Positions 26,052 through 35,219 are shown, numbered from the stretch's first letter. The stretch is DNA of 64,000 nt from Schauerella fraxinea (GCA_030849945.1 JAVDKK010000004.1:682001-746000), one strand, 5' to 3'. Notes: a model not told the origin generated them from the letters alone. Translations and numbers: made by a program.

Positions 26052-27932
26052 ATGTCTACCGCTGAATCCCCTAAAAATCTCGCTGCCCTGTCGCTCGGCG
26101 CCCTCGGCGTCGTCTATGGCGATATCGGCACGAGTCCGCTTTACGCTATGAAAGAGGTGTTCCTGCCCGCCAATGGCGTGCCGCTGGACATCACGCATAT
26201 CGTGGGCGCGGTGTCGGTTATCTTCTGGGCCCTGCTCATCGTCGTCACCCTCAAGTACGTGATCCTGGTGCTTCGCGCCAATAACCGCGGCGAAGGCGGC
26301 ATCATGGCGCTGTCGGCATTGGCGGCGCGCGCCACCGGCAATAATCCCAAACTGCGTCACACCCTGCTGCTCCTTGGCGTGTTCGGTGCCGCGCTCTTTT
26401 ATGGCGACAGCATCATCACGCCCGCCATTTCGGTGCTGGGCGCGGTAGAAGGCATGAGCCTCATTACCCCCGCGTTCGACAGCTTCGTGCTGCCCATCAG
26501 CGTAGGGATTCTGATTGGGCTGTTTCTGGTGCAGCGGCACGGCACCGCCACCGTGGGCAAGCTCTTCGGCCCGATCATCGTGGTGTGGTTTGCCACGTTG
26601 GCGGTGGTGGGCATCCATCAGATCATTCAGGTGCCCGTGATCCTGACTGCGCTCAACCCGCTGCACGGCCTGGCTTTTCTGATCGACCGCGGCCCTGGCG
26701 TATTCGCGGCGTTCGGCGCGATCGTGCTGGCATTGACGGGCGCCGAAGCGCTTTATGCCGACATGGGCCATTTCGGCAAAAAGCCGATCCGTTTGGCGTG
26801 GCTGGGGTTTGTATTGCCGGCGCTCGCCATCCACTACATGGGCCAGGGCGCCCTGCTGATTTCCACGCCCACCGCGCTCGAAAATCCGTTTTATCTGATG
26901 TTTCCCAGCGGCTGGTTGATTCCCGCTGTGATCCTGGCCACGCTCGCATCGGTGATTGCCTCACAAGCCGTGATTTCGGGTGCGTATTCGATGACGCGCC
27001 AAGCCATGCAACTCGGCTTCCTGCCGCGTTTGCAAGTGCACTTCACGTCCGCCAGCGAAGCCGGCCAGATCTTCATGCCGCAGGTCAACCGCATCCTGTT
27101 GCTGGCGGTGGTGATCGTGACGATCGGCTTCGGCAGCTCGTCGGCATTGGCGTCTGCCTACGGTATCGCCGTCACCGGCACGATGATGATTACAACCGTG
27201 CTCACCTATTTTGTGGTGCGGCATGCCTGGAATTTTCCACGTTATATCGCGCTCAGCGCAACGGGTGTATTCCTGGCCATCGACGTGCTGCTGGTAGTGT
27301 CGTGCAGCTTGAAAATCGCGGATGGCGGCTGGTTCCCCTTGCTGCTGGCGATCGCCATTTTCGTGGTGATGTCGACCTGGTATCGCGGTCGCGAACTGCT
27401 CGTCAACCGCATGCGTGACGACGATCCAGCGCTGCAGCCGTTTATCGAAGCGATCGTGCTCGATCCGGATCTGCCGCGGGTGCCGCGCACGGCCGTCTAC
27501 GCCACTGCGAGCCAGGAAACCGTGCCCCAAGCCTTGCTGCACAATCTGAAGCACAACCGCGTGCTGCATGAGCAGAACATCATCATGAGCGTGATCTTCC
27601 ACGAAGTACCGTGGATCCACGCCGACGAACGCGTGGATGTGGACGATGCCGCCGCAGGCTTCTGGCGGGTGCGCGTGAACTACGGCTTCATGAACAAACC
27701 CGATATCCCCGAGGCGCTCGAATGCTGCCGCAAGTATGGGTTGGCGATAAATGCGTTCGAGACGAGTTACTTCCTCAGCCGCGAAACCGTCGTGCCCACC
27801 TCGGGTTCGGGCATCGCCAACTGGCGAGAGCATCTTTTCTCGGCGATGTCGCGCAACGCTGGAAACGTGGTCACGTTTTTCCAATTGCCGGATAATGCAG
27901 TGATCGAGTTGGGGACGCGCGTGCAGATATGA
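26052..27932 (+). CDS. kup: Low-affinity potassium uptake protein Kup
   Basis: A 626-residue K+/H+ symporter of the KUP/HAK family in the inner membrane. The N-terminal signature LGALGVVYGDIGTSPLYAMKE is present (core GVVYGDIGTSPLY), followed by about 12 transmembrane helices (for example NRGEGGIMALSALA, FYGDSIITPAISVL and GAEALYADMGHFG) and a cytoplasmic C-terminal region of about 170 residues. The length is normal. It overlaps the next gene by 4 bases (ATGA) and lies directly after a KdpDE-like pair, which probably controls it. Confidence 0.96.
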   Translation: MSTAESPKNLAALSLGALGVVYGDIGTSPLYAMKEVFLPANGVPLDITHIVGAVSVIFWALLIVVTLKYVILVLRANNRGEGGIMALSALAARATGNNPKLRHTLLLLGVFGAALFYGDSIITPAISVLGAVEGMSLITPAFDSFVLPISVGILIGLFLVQRHGTATVGKLFGPIIVVWFATLAVVGIHQIIQVPVILTALNPLHGLAFLIDRGPGVFAAFGAIVLALTGAEALYADMGHFGKKPIRLAWLGFVLPALAIHYMGQGALLISTPTALENPFYLMFPSGWLIPAVILATLASVIASQAVISGAYSMTRQAMQLGFLPRLQVHFTSASEAGQIFMPQVNRILLLAVVIVTIGFGSSSALASAYGIAVTGTMMITTVLTYFVVRHAWNFPRYIALSATGVFLAIDVLLVVSCSLKIADGGWFPLLLAIAIFVVMSTWYRGRELLVNRMRDDDPALQPFIEAIVLDPDLPRVPRTAVYATASQETVPQALLHNLKHNRVLHEQNIIMSVIFHEVPWIHADERVDVDDAAAGFWRVRVNYGFMNKPDIPEALECCRKYGLAINAFETSYFLSRETVVPTSGSGIANWREHLFSAMSRNAGNVVTFFQLPDNAVIELGTRVQI

Positions 27933-29020
27933 CGGCTTCGTTTGCGGTGATCAATGCCTGGGGTACGCCCACGCCGTTTGGCGTATCGCGATCGCCGTTG
28001 GAGGTTGCCGCCGCTGCGGCCGGCGCACTCACCCGGCACACGGATATCGAACGTCTGCAGGATGCTGTCGCCACGATGGTGACGGCACAGGCCGGCACCG
28101 AAGCGGCCTGCTTCTGCCATTGCGCCGCTGCAGGCGTCACACTGGCGGTGGCCGCTGCGCTTACCGGTACGGATGCTGTCCGTATCGCCGCGCTGCCCGA
28201 TGTGGCGGACGAGAATGTCGTTGCGATCCAAACCGAGCATCAAGTCAATTACGGGCATCCGATCACCCAAGCGATTCGGCTTGCCGGTGCAAAAGTGCTG
28301 GTGCTCGATGGCACGGTCGAGCAACGCATCCAGCAACTCGCTGACCATCGTGCCGCCGGTACGTTGGCTGCCGTGGTTGCGGTGTCGTCCACCCTCGTCA
28401 AAACGCCCGCCCCGATTGGCCTTGTCGCGCTAGCCAAGCGCGCGCGCGATGCCGGCGTGCCTTTCATTGTGGATGCGGCCGCCCAGGATTGGCGGTTGAA
28501 CGACCCCACCTGGTTCAACGGGATCGACATCGCAATCTTCAGCGCGCAAAAATATCTCGCCGCCCCAACCTGCGGCATCCTTACCGGCAGCGCTGCGCAC
28601 ATCGCCGCCGCGCGTGCCAACCTGGGCGGTATCGGGCGGGGGATGAAACCCACCAAGGAAGCACTGGCAGGCGTGGCGGCCGCCTTGCCGATGCGCGCTG
28701 CGCTTTTGCTTTCGGATGTACGCGACGCCAACATGGCACGTGCGCACCACCTGATCGCTTCGTGCGGCGACCTGCCGTACCGATTCGATACGCTGGAAAG
28801 CGCAGACTATGGCCCCTATCCGCGCATCGCACTTACCTGCAGCAACGCTCGTGAAGCCACTATGCTTGCCGATGCGCTGCGCCAGCATGAACCATCGATC
28901 GTGGTCGGCCGGCATGCGTTATCGCAAGGCGTGGTCACGTTGGAACTTACCCATGTGACCGATGAAGAAGCGCAAACGATCGTCGCGGCGCTACACGGTT
29001 CGACGGCGTCGAGAGCTTGA
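27929..29020 (+). CDS. PLP-dependent enzyme, SelA-like / class V aminotransferase fold
   Basis: A 363-residue fold-type I PLP protein. Lys208 in FSAQKYLAAPTCGIL is the likely Schiff-base lysine, and VPFIVDAAAQDWRL supplies the Asp that binds the pyridine nitrogen. The arrangement resembles the SelA/D-glucosaminate-6-phosphate ammonia-lyase group rather than classic aminotransferases. The conserved opening ASFAVINAWGTPTPFG matches members of that group that begin INA.GT.T. The start codon overlaps the kup stop (ATGA), so translation is coupled. No selenocysteine genes are visible, so SelA function is unlikely. The substrate is unknown; a beta-elimination or lyase reaction is the best guess. 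Confidence 0.75.
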   Translation: MTASFAVINAWGTPTPFGVSRSPLEVAAAAAGALTRHTDIERLQDAVATMVTAQAGTEAACFCHCAAAGVTLAVAAALTGTDAVRIAALPDVADENVVAIQTEHQVNYGHPITQAIRLAGAKVLVLDGTVEQRIQQLADHRAAGTLAAVVAVSSTLVKTPAPIGLVALAKRARDAGVPFIVDAAAQDWRLNDPTWFNGIDIAIFSAQKYLAAPTCGILTGSAAHIAAARANLGGIGRGMKPTKEALAGVAAALPMRAALLLSDVRDANMARAHHLIASCGDLPYRFDTLESADYGPYPRIALTCSNAREATMLADALRQHEPSIVVGRHALSQGVVTLELTHVTDEEAQTIVAALHGSTASRA

Positions 29021-29091
29021 CGTGCCGGATGGCGTCGTCGCACTCATACCAATGCGCACACGATCGCCATCATCGAGGCAGCCGATCTGCG

Positions 29092-29802
29092 TCAACCGTC
29101 AAGTTCAGGATAGTGACGGAAGATACCGTCGCCAAAGGGCAGGCGCCGATCGCTCTGCAGATAGGCTTTGACGTTCGGGATGGCGCCCACGCGGGCATGC
29201 AATGCCATCACCTTACTCAAGCGTCGCGATTGCTTGCTCATCGTGACCGGGAACGCATAGGCCAAGCCGTCCACCACATGGAAAAGCGACAGATCGGCAT
29301 ACGACCAGGTGTCGCCGCCGGCCAGCCACTGGCCTTGCTCTTTCAACACGTTTTCGAAGTAGCCCAGAAACTTCGGAATCCGCTCTTCGCGAAATGACTT
29401 CGCTCGCCGTTTGGCTTCATCTTGCTGATCTTCGTAGTACAGACTCGCTGCAATGGGATGATGCACGTCGTGCGCCTCGGCCACCAGATCGGCCAGCGTC
29501 AATTGCAGTTGATTGACCCATAAACGACCCGCCAGATCCTTCGGTGCAAGCTGATGCTTTTCACCCAGAAAGAACAGGATGTTGGCGGTTTGCCCGATGG
29601 TTTCGCCATCCGCGACCAGATAGGGCGGTGCAAACGGCGGGTGCTTGCGCGGTGACTGCATATCTTCGACCAAAGCATCCGCACTGCCGCCGCCTGCGGC
29701 TCGGCCGCGTTCGCGATAGTCGATACCCGCCGCTTCGAGCGCCAAGCGAACAAACTCGCCGCGCCCGGGAATGCCGTCCCAATACCATAAGTCGTAAGTC
29801 AT
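29092..29802 (-). CDS. Glutathione S-transferase family protein
   Basis: A 236-residue cytosolic GST-like protein. The N-terminal thioredoxin-fold domain reads YDLWYWDGIPGRGEFVRLALEAAG, with the usual Tyr/Ser-type opening, then APPYLVADGETIGQTANILFFLG. The helical C-terminal domain includes GGDTWSYADLSLFHVVDGL, with the conserved N-capping Asp of GSTs. The start at 29802 is chosen because GAGGA lies about 7 bases upstream and the family fit is exact there; a longer open frame to 30216 is not real. It is divergent from the Bug/amidase operon. Confidence 0.88.
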   Translation of the reverse strand: MTYDLWYWDGIPGRGEFVRLALEAAGIDYRERGRAAGGGSADALVEDMQSPRKHPPFAPPYLVADGETIGQTANILFFLGEKHQLAPKDLAGRLWVNQLQLTLADLVAEAHDVHHPIAASLYYEDQQDEAKRRAKSFREERIPKFLGYFENVLKEQGQWLAGGDTWSYADLSLFHVVDGLAYAFPVTMSKQSRRLSKVMALHARVGAIPNVKAYLQSDRRLPFGDGIFRHYPELDG

Positions 29803-29920
29803 GCCTGGATCCTCATTAAGCGCACACGAATCGTGCCGGTTGACCATTGGCAATCTCTGCGCAAGCCCTGTTCCGACTTTGCGTATCAGGGAAAACCACG
29901 GCGTAAACGCGCCCTCGTTT

Positions 29921-29935
29921 TGTAGACAATCTACA
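29921..29935. promoter_or_regulatory. Putative GntR/FCD operator TGTAGA-CAA-TCTACA
   Basis: A perfect 6-3-6 inverted repeat 76 bases before the Bug gene at 30011. Short symmetric sites of this type are typical for FadR/FCD-group GntR proteins, and the operon it precedes ends with such a regulator at 33470. I infer autoregulation. Confidence 0.55.
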
Positions 29936-30010
29936 TTAATGGCATTAGATTGAACCCCGGGCCGCGTTCGTCGACGCCACGATAAAACACCATTCAGGGG
30001 TAGTCCTGCC

Positions 30011-30988
30011 ATGCCGAGTCGCTTGTTGCAGTACATGTTGTACGTCGCTTCCACAGCGGCGATGTCCGTGGGACTCATGTCGGCGGCACATGCCGCCGAG
30101 CCTTGGCCGACTAGGCCGATCAAGCTGGTGGTCCCTTTCTCGGCTGGCGGCAGCAACGACGTCATTGCAAGGCGGCTCGCAGACCGCCTCACCCAGAACA
30201 CCGGACAAACCGTCATCGTCGAGAATCGCGGCGGCGCCGGCGGTGTGGTGGGCGCGAATGCCGTCGCGACCGCTCAGCCGGACGGCTACACGTTCCTCTT
30301 CAGCTCTGGGTCTATCGCCACCAGCGCCGCCGTGCAAAAGACGCCTTACGACGTCGAACGCGCATTCGAGGCGGTGTCGCGTGTAGCAACAGCCCCCTTC
30401 GTCATCCTGGTACGGCAAGATCTACCCGTCAAAAACGTGGCTGAACTCGTTGCCTACGCGCGCGCCAATCCTGGCGTACTCAATTACGGCAGTGCCGGGT
30501 TGGGCGACAGCACGCAAATGGCCACGGAGCTATTCAAAAGCGCGGCCGGCATCGACGTTCAACAAGTGGGATACAACGGCATCGCGCCCGCGCAGCTCGA
30601 TCTGCTCGCCGGACGTCTTGATATGGTCATCACAACTGTGGCGTCGATCAAGGGCACGAGCGCGGATCAGTTGCCCAAGCTTGCGTTTACGACGGCGCAA
30701 CGTGATCCCGAATACCCCCAAGTTCCTACCGTGCGCGAGGCCGGAATCGATTATGTGGTTGAGGTGTGGTGGGGCGTGTTTGCGCCCGCCGGCGTACCCG
30801 CCAATATCCGCGATCAGCTCAACAAAGAGATCGCGCGCGTGGTAGCCGAACCTGCATTTGCCCAATTCTTGAAGACGGCGGGTGCCCAAGCCACACCGTC
30901 CACACCGCAAGCCTTGCAGACCACACTCAGCGAGGACTTCAAAACGTGGTCCAACGTCGCCACCCGCGTTGGCATCAGCCAACGTTAA
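30011..30988 (+). CDS. Bug-family tripartite tricarboxylate transporter substrate-binding protein
   Basis: A 325-residue periplasmic receptor. The signal peptide ends at about residue 29 (SAAHAAEPW). Diagnostic segments are RPIKLVVPFSAGGSNDVIAR, VIVENRGGAGGVVGANAVA and AQPDGYTFLF. It is the first gene of an operon with an amidase, an isochorismatase-fold hydrolase and a GntR regulator, suggesting that it captures an amide or carboxamide. As with the gene at 8796, no TctA/TctB membrane partner is seen in the window. Confidence 0.93.
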   Translation: MPSRLLQYMLYVASTAAMSVGLMSAAHAAEPWPTRPIKLVVPFSAGGSNDVIARRLADRLTQNTGQTVIVENRGGAGGVVGANAVATAQPDGYTFLFSSGSIATSAAVQKTPYDVERAFEAVSRVATAPFVILVRQDLPVKNVAELVAYARANPGVLNYGSAGLGDSTQMATELFKSAAGIDVQQVGYNGIAPAQLDLLAGRLDMVITTVASIKGTSADQLPKLAFTTAQRDPEYPQVPTVREAGIDYVVEVWWGVFAPAGVPANIRDQLNKEIARVVAEPAFAQFLKTAGAQATPSTPQALQTTLSEDFKTWSNVATRVGISQR

Positions 30989-30991
30989 ACC

Positions 30992-32749
30992 GTGTCCTCA
31001 CCATTCGGAACGCTTGTGACGCAAGAAAGCACGCCACCGCCCTCGCCCTTGATAGACGCCATGCACAGTGCGATCGCGAGTACGACAGATACCCTGCACG
31101 GCATTACTTCACGCACCGGCGGCACGCACATCGCAAGCGAAGTGCTCCGGTTGAATGCCGCCGTATGCGCGGCAGCCGACGGACAACTCGACGGCCGTGC
31201 CCAACCAGGTGACTTTGGCGCGATGTTGATGTCAGCCGCCGATGGGATTGCATTGGAAACATCGACGCTATCGAAACGCGACGTGCATGTCACGAGCGTG
31301 CCAGCCTCACCATCAGGCGGGCAGTCTTCAGTGAGCCAGCCTGCGACATTGGCGGACGCTGCACGATTGATGGCGTCGGGCGCCGTCACGTCCGAATCGC
31401 TTACCCTCGCCGCCATTGCTCGCGCCCAGGCCGTTCAACCGCATCATCGCCCTTTTATCGCTTTGCATGCGGAGGCCGCCGTGGCACAAGCCCAGGAGCG
31501 CGATCGCGAGCGGCGTTCGGGCATGGCGCGTAGCGCGCTGCATGGGATCCCGCTTGCACACAAGGATTGCTTTGAGCGCAACGGGGCGCCGATGACAGTA
31601 GGATCGAAGGTTCCGGTGCTGCCAGTGCAAGGGGTGACGGCCACCGTACTCACACGTTTGTCCGTTGCCGGCGCGGTCGACCTGGGACCGCTGAACATGA
31701 ACGAGATGGTGTGCGGACCGACTGGACAAAATCCCCATTTCGGCGATTGCACGAATGCGTGGGACAGCAACCGTATCTCTGGCGGGTCATCCAGCGGCTC
31801 CGCAGTGGCCGTCGCACTCGGTGCGGCATTTGGTTCATTGGGGTCGGACACGGGCGGATCGATCCGATTGCCGGCATCGATGAACGGCGTCTTTGGGCTC
31901 AAACCCACGTATGGCCTGGTCTCGCGGCACGGTTGCTTTCCACGCGCATTTTCCCTCGACTGTGTGGGTCCGATTGCACGTACCGCAGAAGACTGCGCGC
32001 TGCTATTGACGGCGATCGCCGGACACGACGCCGCCGATCCCACCAACTTGCCCGCGCCTGTGCACGACTATGCCGGCGCACTGCTGCAGACTGCCGATCG
32101 CAATAGCCGAATTGGCATACTGACCGAGACCGGCGCGCTCGATGACGGCGTGGCCGCAACGTTCGACGGCTTCGTGACCACCGCGGCCTTGCACTACGGC
32201 GCATTGCGCCATGCCCCGTTCGAATCGCGCGACGCCTGCTATGCCATGGGCGACATCATCTCGAAGGTGGAAGCTGCCACGTTGCACGGCGCCTGGATGC
32301 GGCGTTATCCCGAACGATACTCACAGGCCGTCTATTCGCGCACCGAGCCCGGCCTGCACGTTCCGGCCGTGCGTTACCTGGAGGCGCTGTCCATGCGCGC
32401 CCGTCTGCTCGATGATTTTCTGCGTGGCCCGATGGCGCAATGCGATGTATTGCTGCTTCCAACCGTGCCGATTCCCGTGCCGACGCGCGAGGCCGCCGAC
32501 ATGGAACATGGCGATCGCGTGTTCGACGTGGTGGCAGCGCTCACTCGCTTCACACGCGCCTTCAACTATCTAGGCTTGCCAGTGTTGAGCATGCCTATCG
32601 GCCTGGATGGAAACGGCATGCCCATCGGTGTGCAGCTCGTCGCTCGCCCCTTCGGCGAGGCCCGCCTGCTCGCGATGGCGCACGCGCTGAGCGGCGATAT
32701 CGATTGGCAACGCACCTCGCTCAACAATCTCAGGAATCGACATGACTGA
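30992..32749 (+). CDS. Amidase signature family hydrolase with N-terminal extension
   Basis: A 585-residue amidase. The Ser-cisSer-Lys triad is Lys191 (LAHKDCF), Ser266 (GGSSSGS) and Ser290 (GSDTGGSIRLPA). The spacing of 75 and 24 residues is the same as in fatty acid amide hydrolase, so the active site looks intact. The first about 115 residues are not part of the usual amidase fold; they contain EVLRLNAAVCAAADGQLDGRA and then a Ser/Pro-rich linker. The start is GTG 30992, 4 bases after the Bug gene and without a clear ribosome site; ATG 31061 is an alternative. It overlaps the next gene by 8 bases. The substrate is probably the ligand of the Bug receptor. Confidence 0.9.
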   Translation: MSSPFGTLVTQESTPPPSPLIDAMHSAIASTTDTLHGITSRTGGTHIASEVLRLNAAVCAAADGQLDGRAQPGDFGAMLMSAADGIALETSTLSKRDVHVTSVPASPSGGQSSVSQPATLADAARLMASGAVTSESLTLAAIARAQAVQPHHRPFIALHAEAAVAQAQERDRERRSGMARSALHGIPLAHKDCFERNGAPMTVGSKVPVLPVQGVTATVLTRLSVAGAVDLGPLNMNEMVCGPTGQNPHFGDCTNAWDSNRISGGSSSGSAVAVALGAAFGSLGSDTGGSIRLPASMNGVFGLKPTYGLVSRHGCFPRAFSLDCVGPIARTAEDCALLLTAIAGHDAADPTNLPAPVHDYAGALLQTADRNSRIGILTETGALDDGVAATFDGFVTTAALHYGALRHAPFESRDACYAMGDIISKVEAATLHGAWMRRYPERYSQAVYSRTEPGLHVPAVRYLEALSMRARLLDDFLRGPMAQCDVLLLPTVPIPVPTREAADMEHGDRVFDVVAALTRFTRAFNYLGLPVLSMPIGLDGNGMPIGVQLVARPFGEARLLAMAHALSGDIDWQRTSLNNLRNRHD

Positions 32750-33449
32750 CACTACCCCCTGGGACGCATACCTCAACGACGCCGATCGGGCCGTGCTTAA
32801 AAAAGGACGATTTGGACGCCGCATGGGATTTGGCGGCAACGCCGCCGTTATCGTGATCGATGCACAGCGCTACATGGTGGGTGCACCGGGCGACGATGCA
32901 CAATGGCCATCGAGCTGCGGCGATATTGGACGCAAGGCCGTGGGTGCTATCGCTACGCTCGTGACTGCAGCGCAGGCAGCCAAGGTGCCCTGCTTTTTTA
33001 CCCGTTTCGAACTTGCTGCCGACGGCAGCGACATTGGGGTGTACGGAAGCAAGCGCGATCTGCTGGATAGCCCGCATTGGTGCCTGGCCGCCACGTTGGG
33101 TGCAGAACTGGTGCCTGAGCTCACGCCGTCGGCGGGCGATGTGGTCTTCGTGAAGAAAAAGCCAAGCGGCTTTCATGGCACGCCGCTTCTGGGCTATCTG
33201 ATCGATCGACATATCGACACTGTCATCATCGTGGGCGGCGCGACCAGCAACTGCATTCGGGCAACCGTATTCGACGCCTCCTCCTATAATTTCCGCACGA
33301 TCGTGCCGCATGAAGCGGTTTTCGACCGTATTCCGGTGTCCCACGCGATTTCGCTGTTCGACATGGATCGGCAGTTTGCCGACGTGGTGCCGCTGCAGGA
33401 AGTATTGAACTACTTCGACGTTGGGACGAACGCCGCCGCTCACCTTTGA
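32742..33449 (+). CDS. Isochorismatase-family cysteine hydrolase
   Basis: A 235-residue hydrolase of the isochorismatase/N-carbamoylsarcosine amidase fold. The triad is Asp40 (VIVIDAQRYM), a Lys among 138-140 (VVFVKKKPSGFHGT) and Cys171 (VVGGATSNCIRATVFDA), with the preceding cis-peptide GGATSNC. These enzymes cleave ureido or amide C-N bonds. It overlaps the amidase by 8 bases and the regulator follows 20 bases later, so it probably performs a second hydrolysis in the same pathway, for example removal of a carbamoyl group. That step is inferred. Confidence 0.88.
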   Translation: MTDTTPWDAYLNDADRAVLKKGRFGRRMGFGGNAAVIVIDAQRYMVGAPGDDAQWPSSCGDIGRKAVGAIATLVTAAQAAKVPCFFTRFELAADGSDIGVYGSKRDLLDSPHWCLAATLGAELVPELTPSAGDVVFVKKKPSGFHGTPLLGYLIDRHIDTVIIVGGATSNCIRATVFDASSYNFRTIVPHEAVFDRIPVSHAISLFDMDRQFADVVPLQEVLNYFDVGTNAAAHL

Positions 33450-33469
33450 TTTCCCGAGAACACCTCAGC

Positions 33470-34141
33470 ATGAAAGCACCTGGCACCATTCCCTACTATC
33501 TACAGGAACAGATCAGGGAGCTCATCGTGACTGGCGACTATCGTCCCGGACAACCGCTACGCGAGCAGGAACTCGAAAAACGGTTTGGGTCGAGCCGTGG
33601 TCCGATTCGCGAGGCGCTGCGCATGCTTGAGGTTCGGGGGTTGGTCACCCATCAGCAACGACGGGGCTTTCGGGTCAAAGTATTCTCCGAAAGAGAAGTG
33701 CGCGATCTTTATCTTCTGCGCGCCGAACTCGAAGCGTATGCGATCACGCAACTGGCCGGGGTAGCCGATCTGAACCCGCTGCTGGCCGATCTGCGTGCGC
33801 AACATGAGCAACTTACCGCCGCGCATGCCCGCGGCAAGCCACGACCTTACCTCGCCGCACTGCTGAATTTCTACCGCAGCATCGCCACGTTCACCTGTAA
33901 CGTGCCCCTCTGCGAAGTACTGGCCAAGCTCAACGAAACAGCTGAGCCGCTCAGGTATAACCTGCTGTCCCAAAAGATCCGCACGAGTGTGTCGCCGCAA
34001 TATACGCAGCGCATCATCGATGCGCTCGCACGTTGTGACTTTGCCGAGGCTGCTCGGCTGAAGCGAGAGCACGTCATGCTCAATCTGCCGCACATCATTG
34101 CAACTTACGCCGCCGTTCGGTTCCCGGACGCGTCATCCTGA
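33470..34141 (+). CDS. GntR-family regulator, FCD (FadR-like) subfamily
   Basis: A 223-residue regulator. The N-terminal winged helix includes YRPGQPLREQELEKRFGSSRGPIREALRMLE, of which the core is SSRGPIREALR, and the C-terminal all-helical FCD domain begins near RDLYLLRAELEAYAI. The start is taken at ATG 33470; a TTG at 33446 is possible. It is the last gene of the Bug-amidase-hydrolase operon and the most likely binder of the TGTAGA-N3-TCTACA site at 29921. Confidence 0.9.
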   Translation: MKAPGTIPYYLQEQIRELIVTGDYRPGQPLREQELEKRFGSSRGPIREALRMLEVRGLVTHQQRRGFRVKVFSEREVRDLYLLRAELEAYAITQLAGVADLNPLLADLRAQHEQLTAAHARGKPRPYLAALLNFYRSIATFTCNVPLCEVLAKLNETAEPLRYNLLSQKIRTSVSPQYTQRIIDALARCDFAEAARLKREHVMLNLPHIIATYAAVRFPDASS

Positions 34142-34316
34142 CGCGATTATTTCGCGTCAAAGCTGCCGCTCGTCGATCCTCACATGTGATCTGTACGAAG
34201 CACATGAAGGCTTGCGCAGACTGCCCAAGAAGCGCCCTCTTTCTCGCATGCGTGGACGCGCGGTCCCGTCGCGCCAATCTGCTGCATCGCACCACAAATC
34301 GTCAGGGTTTTCCCCC

Positions 34317-34341
34317 GCAATTCCCATTTATTGAGAATTGC
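34317..34341. promoter_or_regulatory. Inverted repeat in the promoter region of the IclR gene
   Basis: GCAATTC-N11-GAATTGC, 66 bases before the IclR start, in an AT-rich stretch. It could be an IclR autoregulatory site or part of a terminator for the upstream operon; no T-run follows, so I favour the operator. Confidence 0.4.
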
Positions 34342-34406
34342 ATATGTGACGAATGAGAATCGAGCCCTATGATCTGAAAAAAACAGATCTACAAGGGGTT
34401 TTATCC

Positions 34407-35153
34407 ATGCCACCAGACCGTGCCATTACCGGCGGCGCCGATCGCGTACTGTCTGTGCTCGCCACCTTGGCGCAGCACGACCGTCCGCTGAGCATCGCGG
34501 CGCTCGTCGAGCGCACCGGGCTGGCACAAAGCACCTTGTATCGCCAGATCGCGCTGCTCAAGCGGTGGGGTTTCGTCTTTGAGCACGCCGGCGAATACGG
34601 CCCGGGCCCACTGTGCCTGCAGCTTGCGTGGGGCTTCGATCAATCGTCCTTTCTGGTGCATGAAGCGCAAGCCGATATGGCAGCACTGGCCGACGCCTCC
34701 GGCGAAACCGTGGGCTTGATGGCAGCCGTGAAAGATCAGGCGGTATGTTTGGACATGGTCGAGAGCCGCCACCCCCTGCGTTGTTCGTTCGTGAAAGGCC
34801 GCGGGTTGCCGTTGATCAATGGCGCGTCGGCCCGCTCGCTCATTGCGTTCATGCCGGACGGCAAACGCCAATCCGTGCTGCATCAAATCGGCCGCACGAT
34901 CGATGCCACCGCGCTCGCGCAGTTGAACGTCGCGCTCAACGATATCCGCGCTGCTGGCTTTGCCGTGACCGACGGCCAGGTCGACCCCGGCGTGTGGGGT
35001 GTGAGCGCTCCGATCTTTCAACGTCCGCAACAAGCGGTGGCCTCGCTCACGCTGATGGCGCCCTCCACTCGCGCGGCCGATCGCGCGCCACAACTTACTG
35101 CCCTGACCGTCCAAGCCGCACAACGCATTTCTGCCCGTTTGCAAAGTCTCTGA
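34407..35153 (+). CDS. IclR-family transcriptional regulator
   Basis: A 248-residue regulator with an N-terminal winged helix (ADRVLSVLATLAQHDRPL, LVERTGLAQSTLYRQIALL) and an IclR effector domain (LADASGETVGLMAAV, INGASARSLIAFM, GFAVTDGQVDPGVWGVSAPI). The ATG at 34407 has AAGGGG 8 bases upstream. It precedes the amino-acid transporter and HutD/HutF genes on the same strand and is the likely regulator of them. It belongs in size and layout to the group that controls histidine or aromatic catabolism; the effector is not known. Confidence 0.92.
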   Translation: MPPDRAITGGADRVLSVLATLAQHDRPLSIAALVERTGLAQSTLYRQIALLKRWGFVFEHAGEYGPGPLCLQLAWGFDQSSFLVHEAQADMAALADASGETVGLMAAVKDQAVCLDMVESRHPLRCSFVKGRGLPLINGASARSLIAFMPDGKRQSVLHQIGRTIDATALAQLNVALNDIRAAGFAVTDGQVDPGVWGVSAPIFQRPQQAVASLTLMAPSTRAADRAPQLTALTVQAAQRISARLQSL

Positions 35154-35219
35154 CGCGCAATCCCATTTTCGCATGCTCGTTCTATTTTTTTCTCCTCCCT
35201 TTGCCTGAAGGATGTCCCC

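Noticed and set aside
27929..29020. True selenocysteine synthase (SelA)
   Set aside because: The protein is shorter than SelA, and no selB or selC is nearby; only the fold resemblance is kept.
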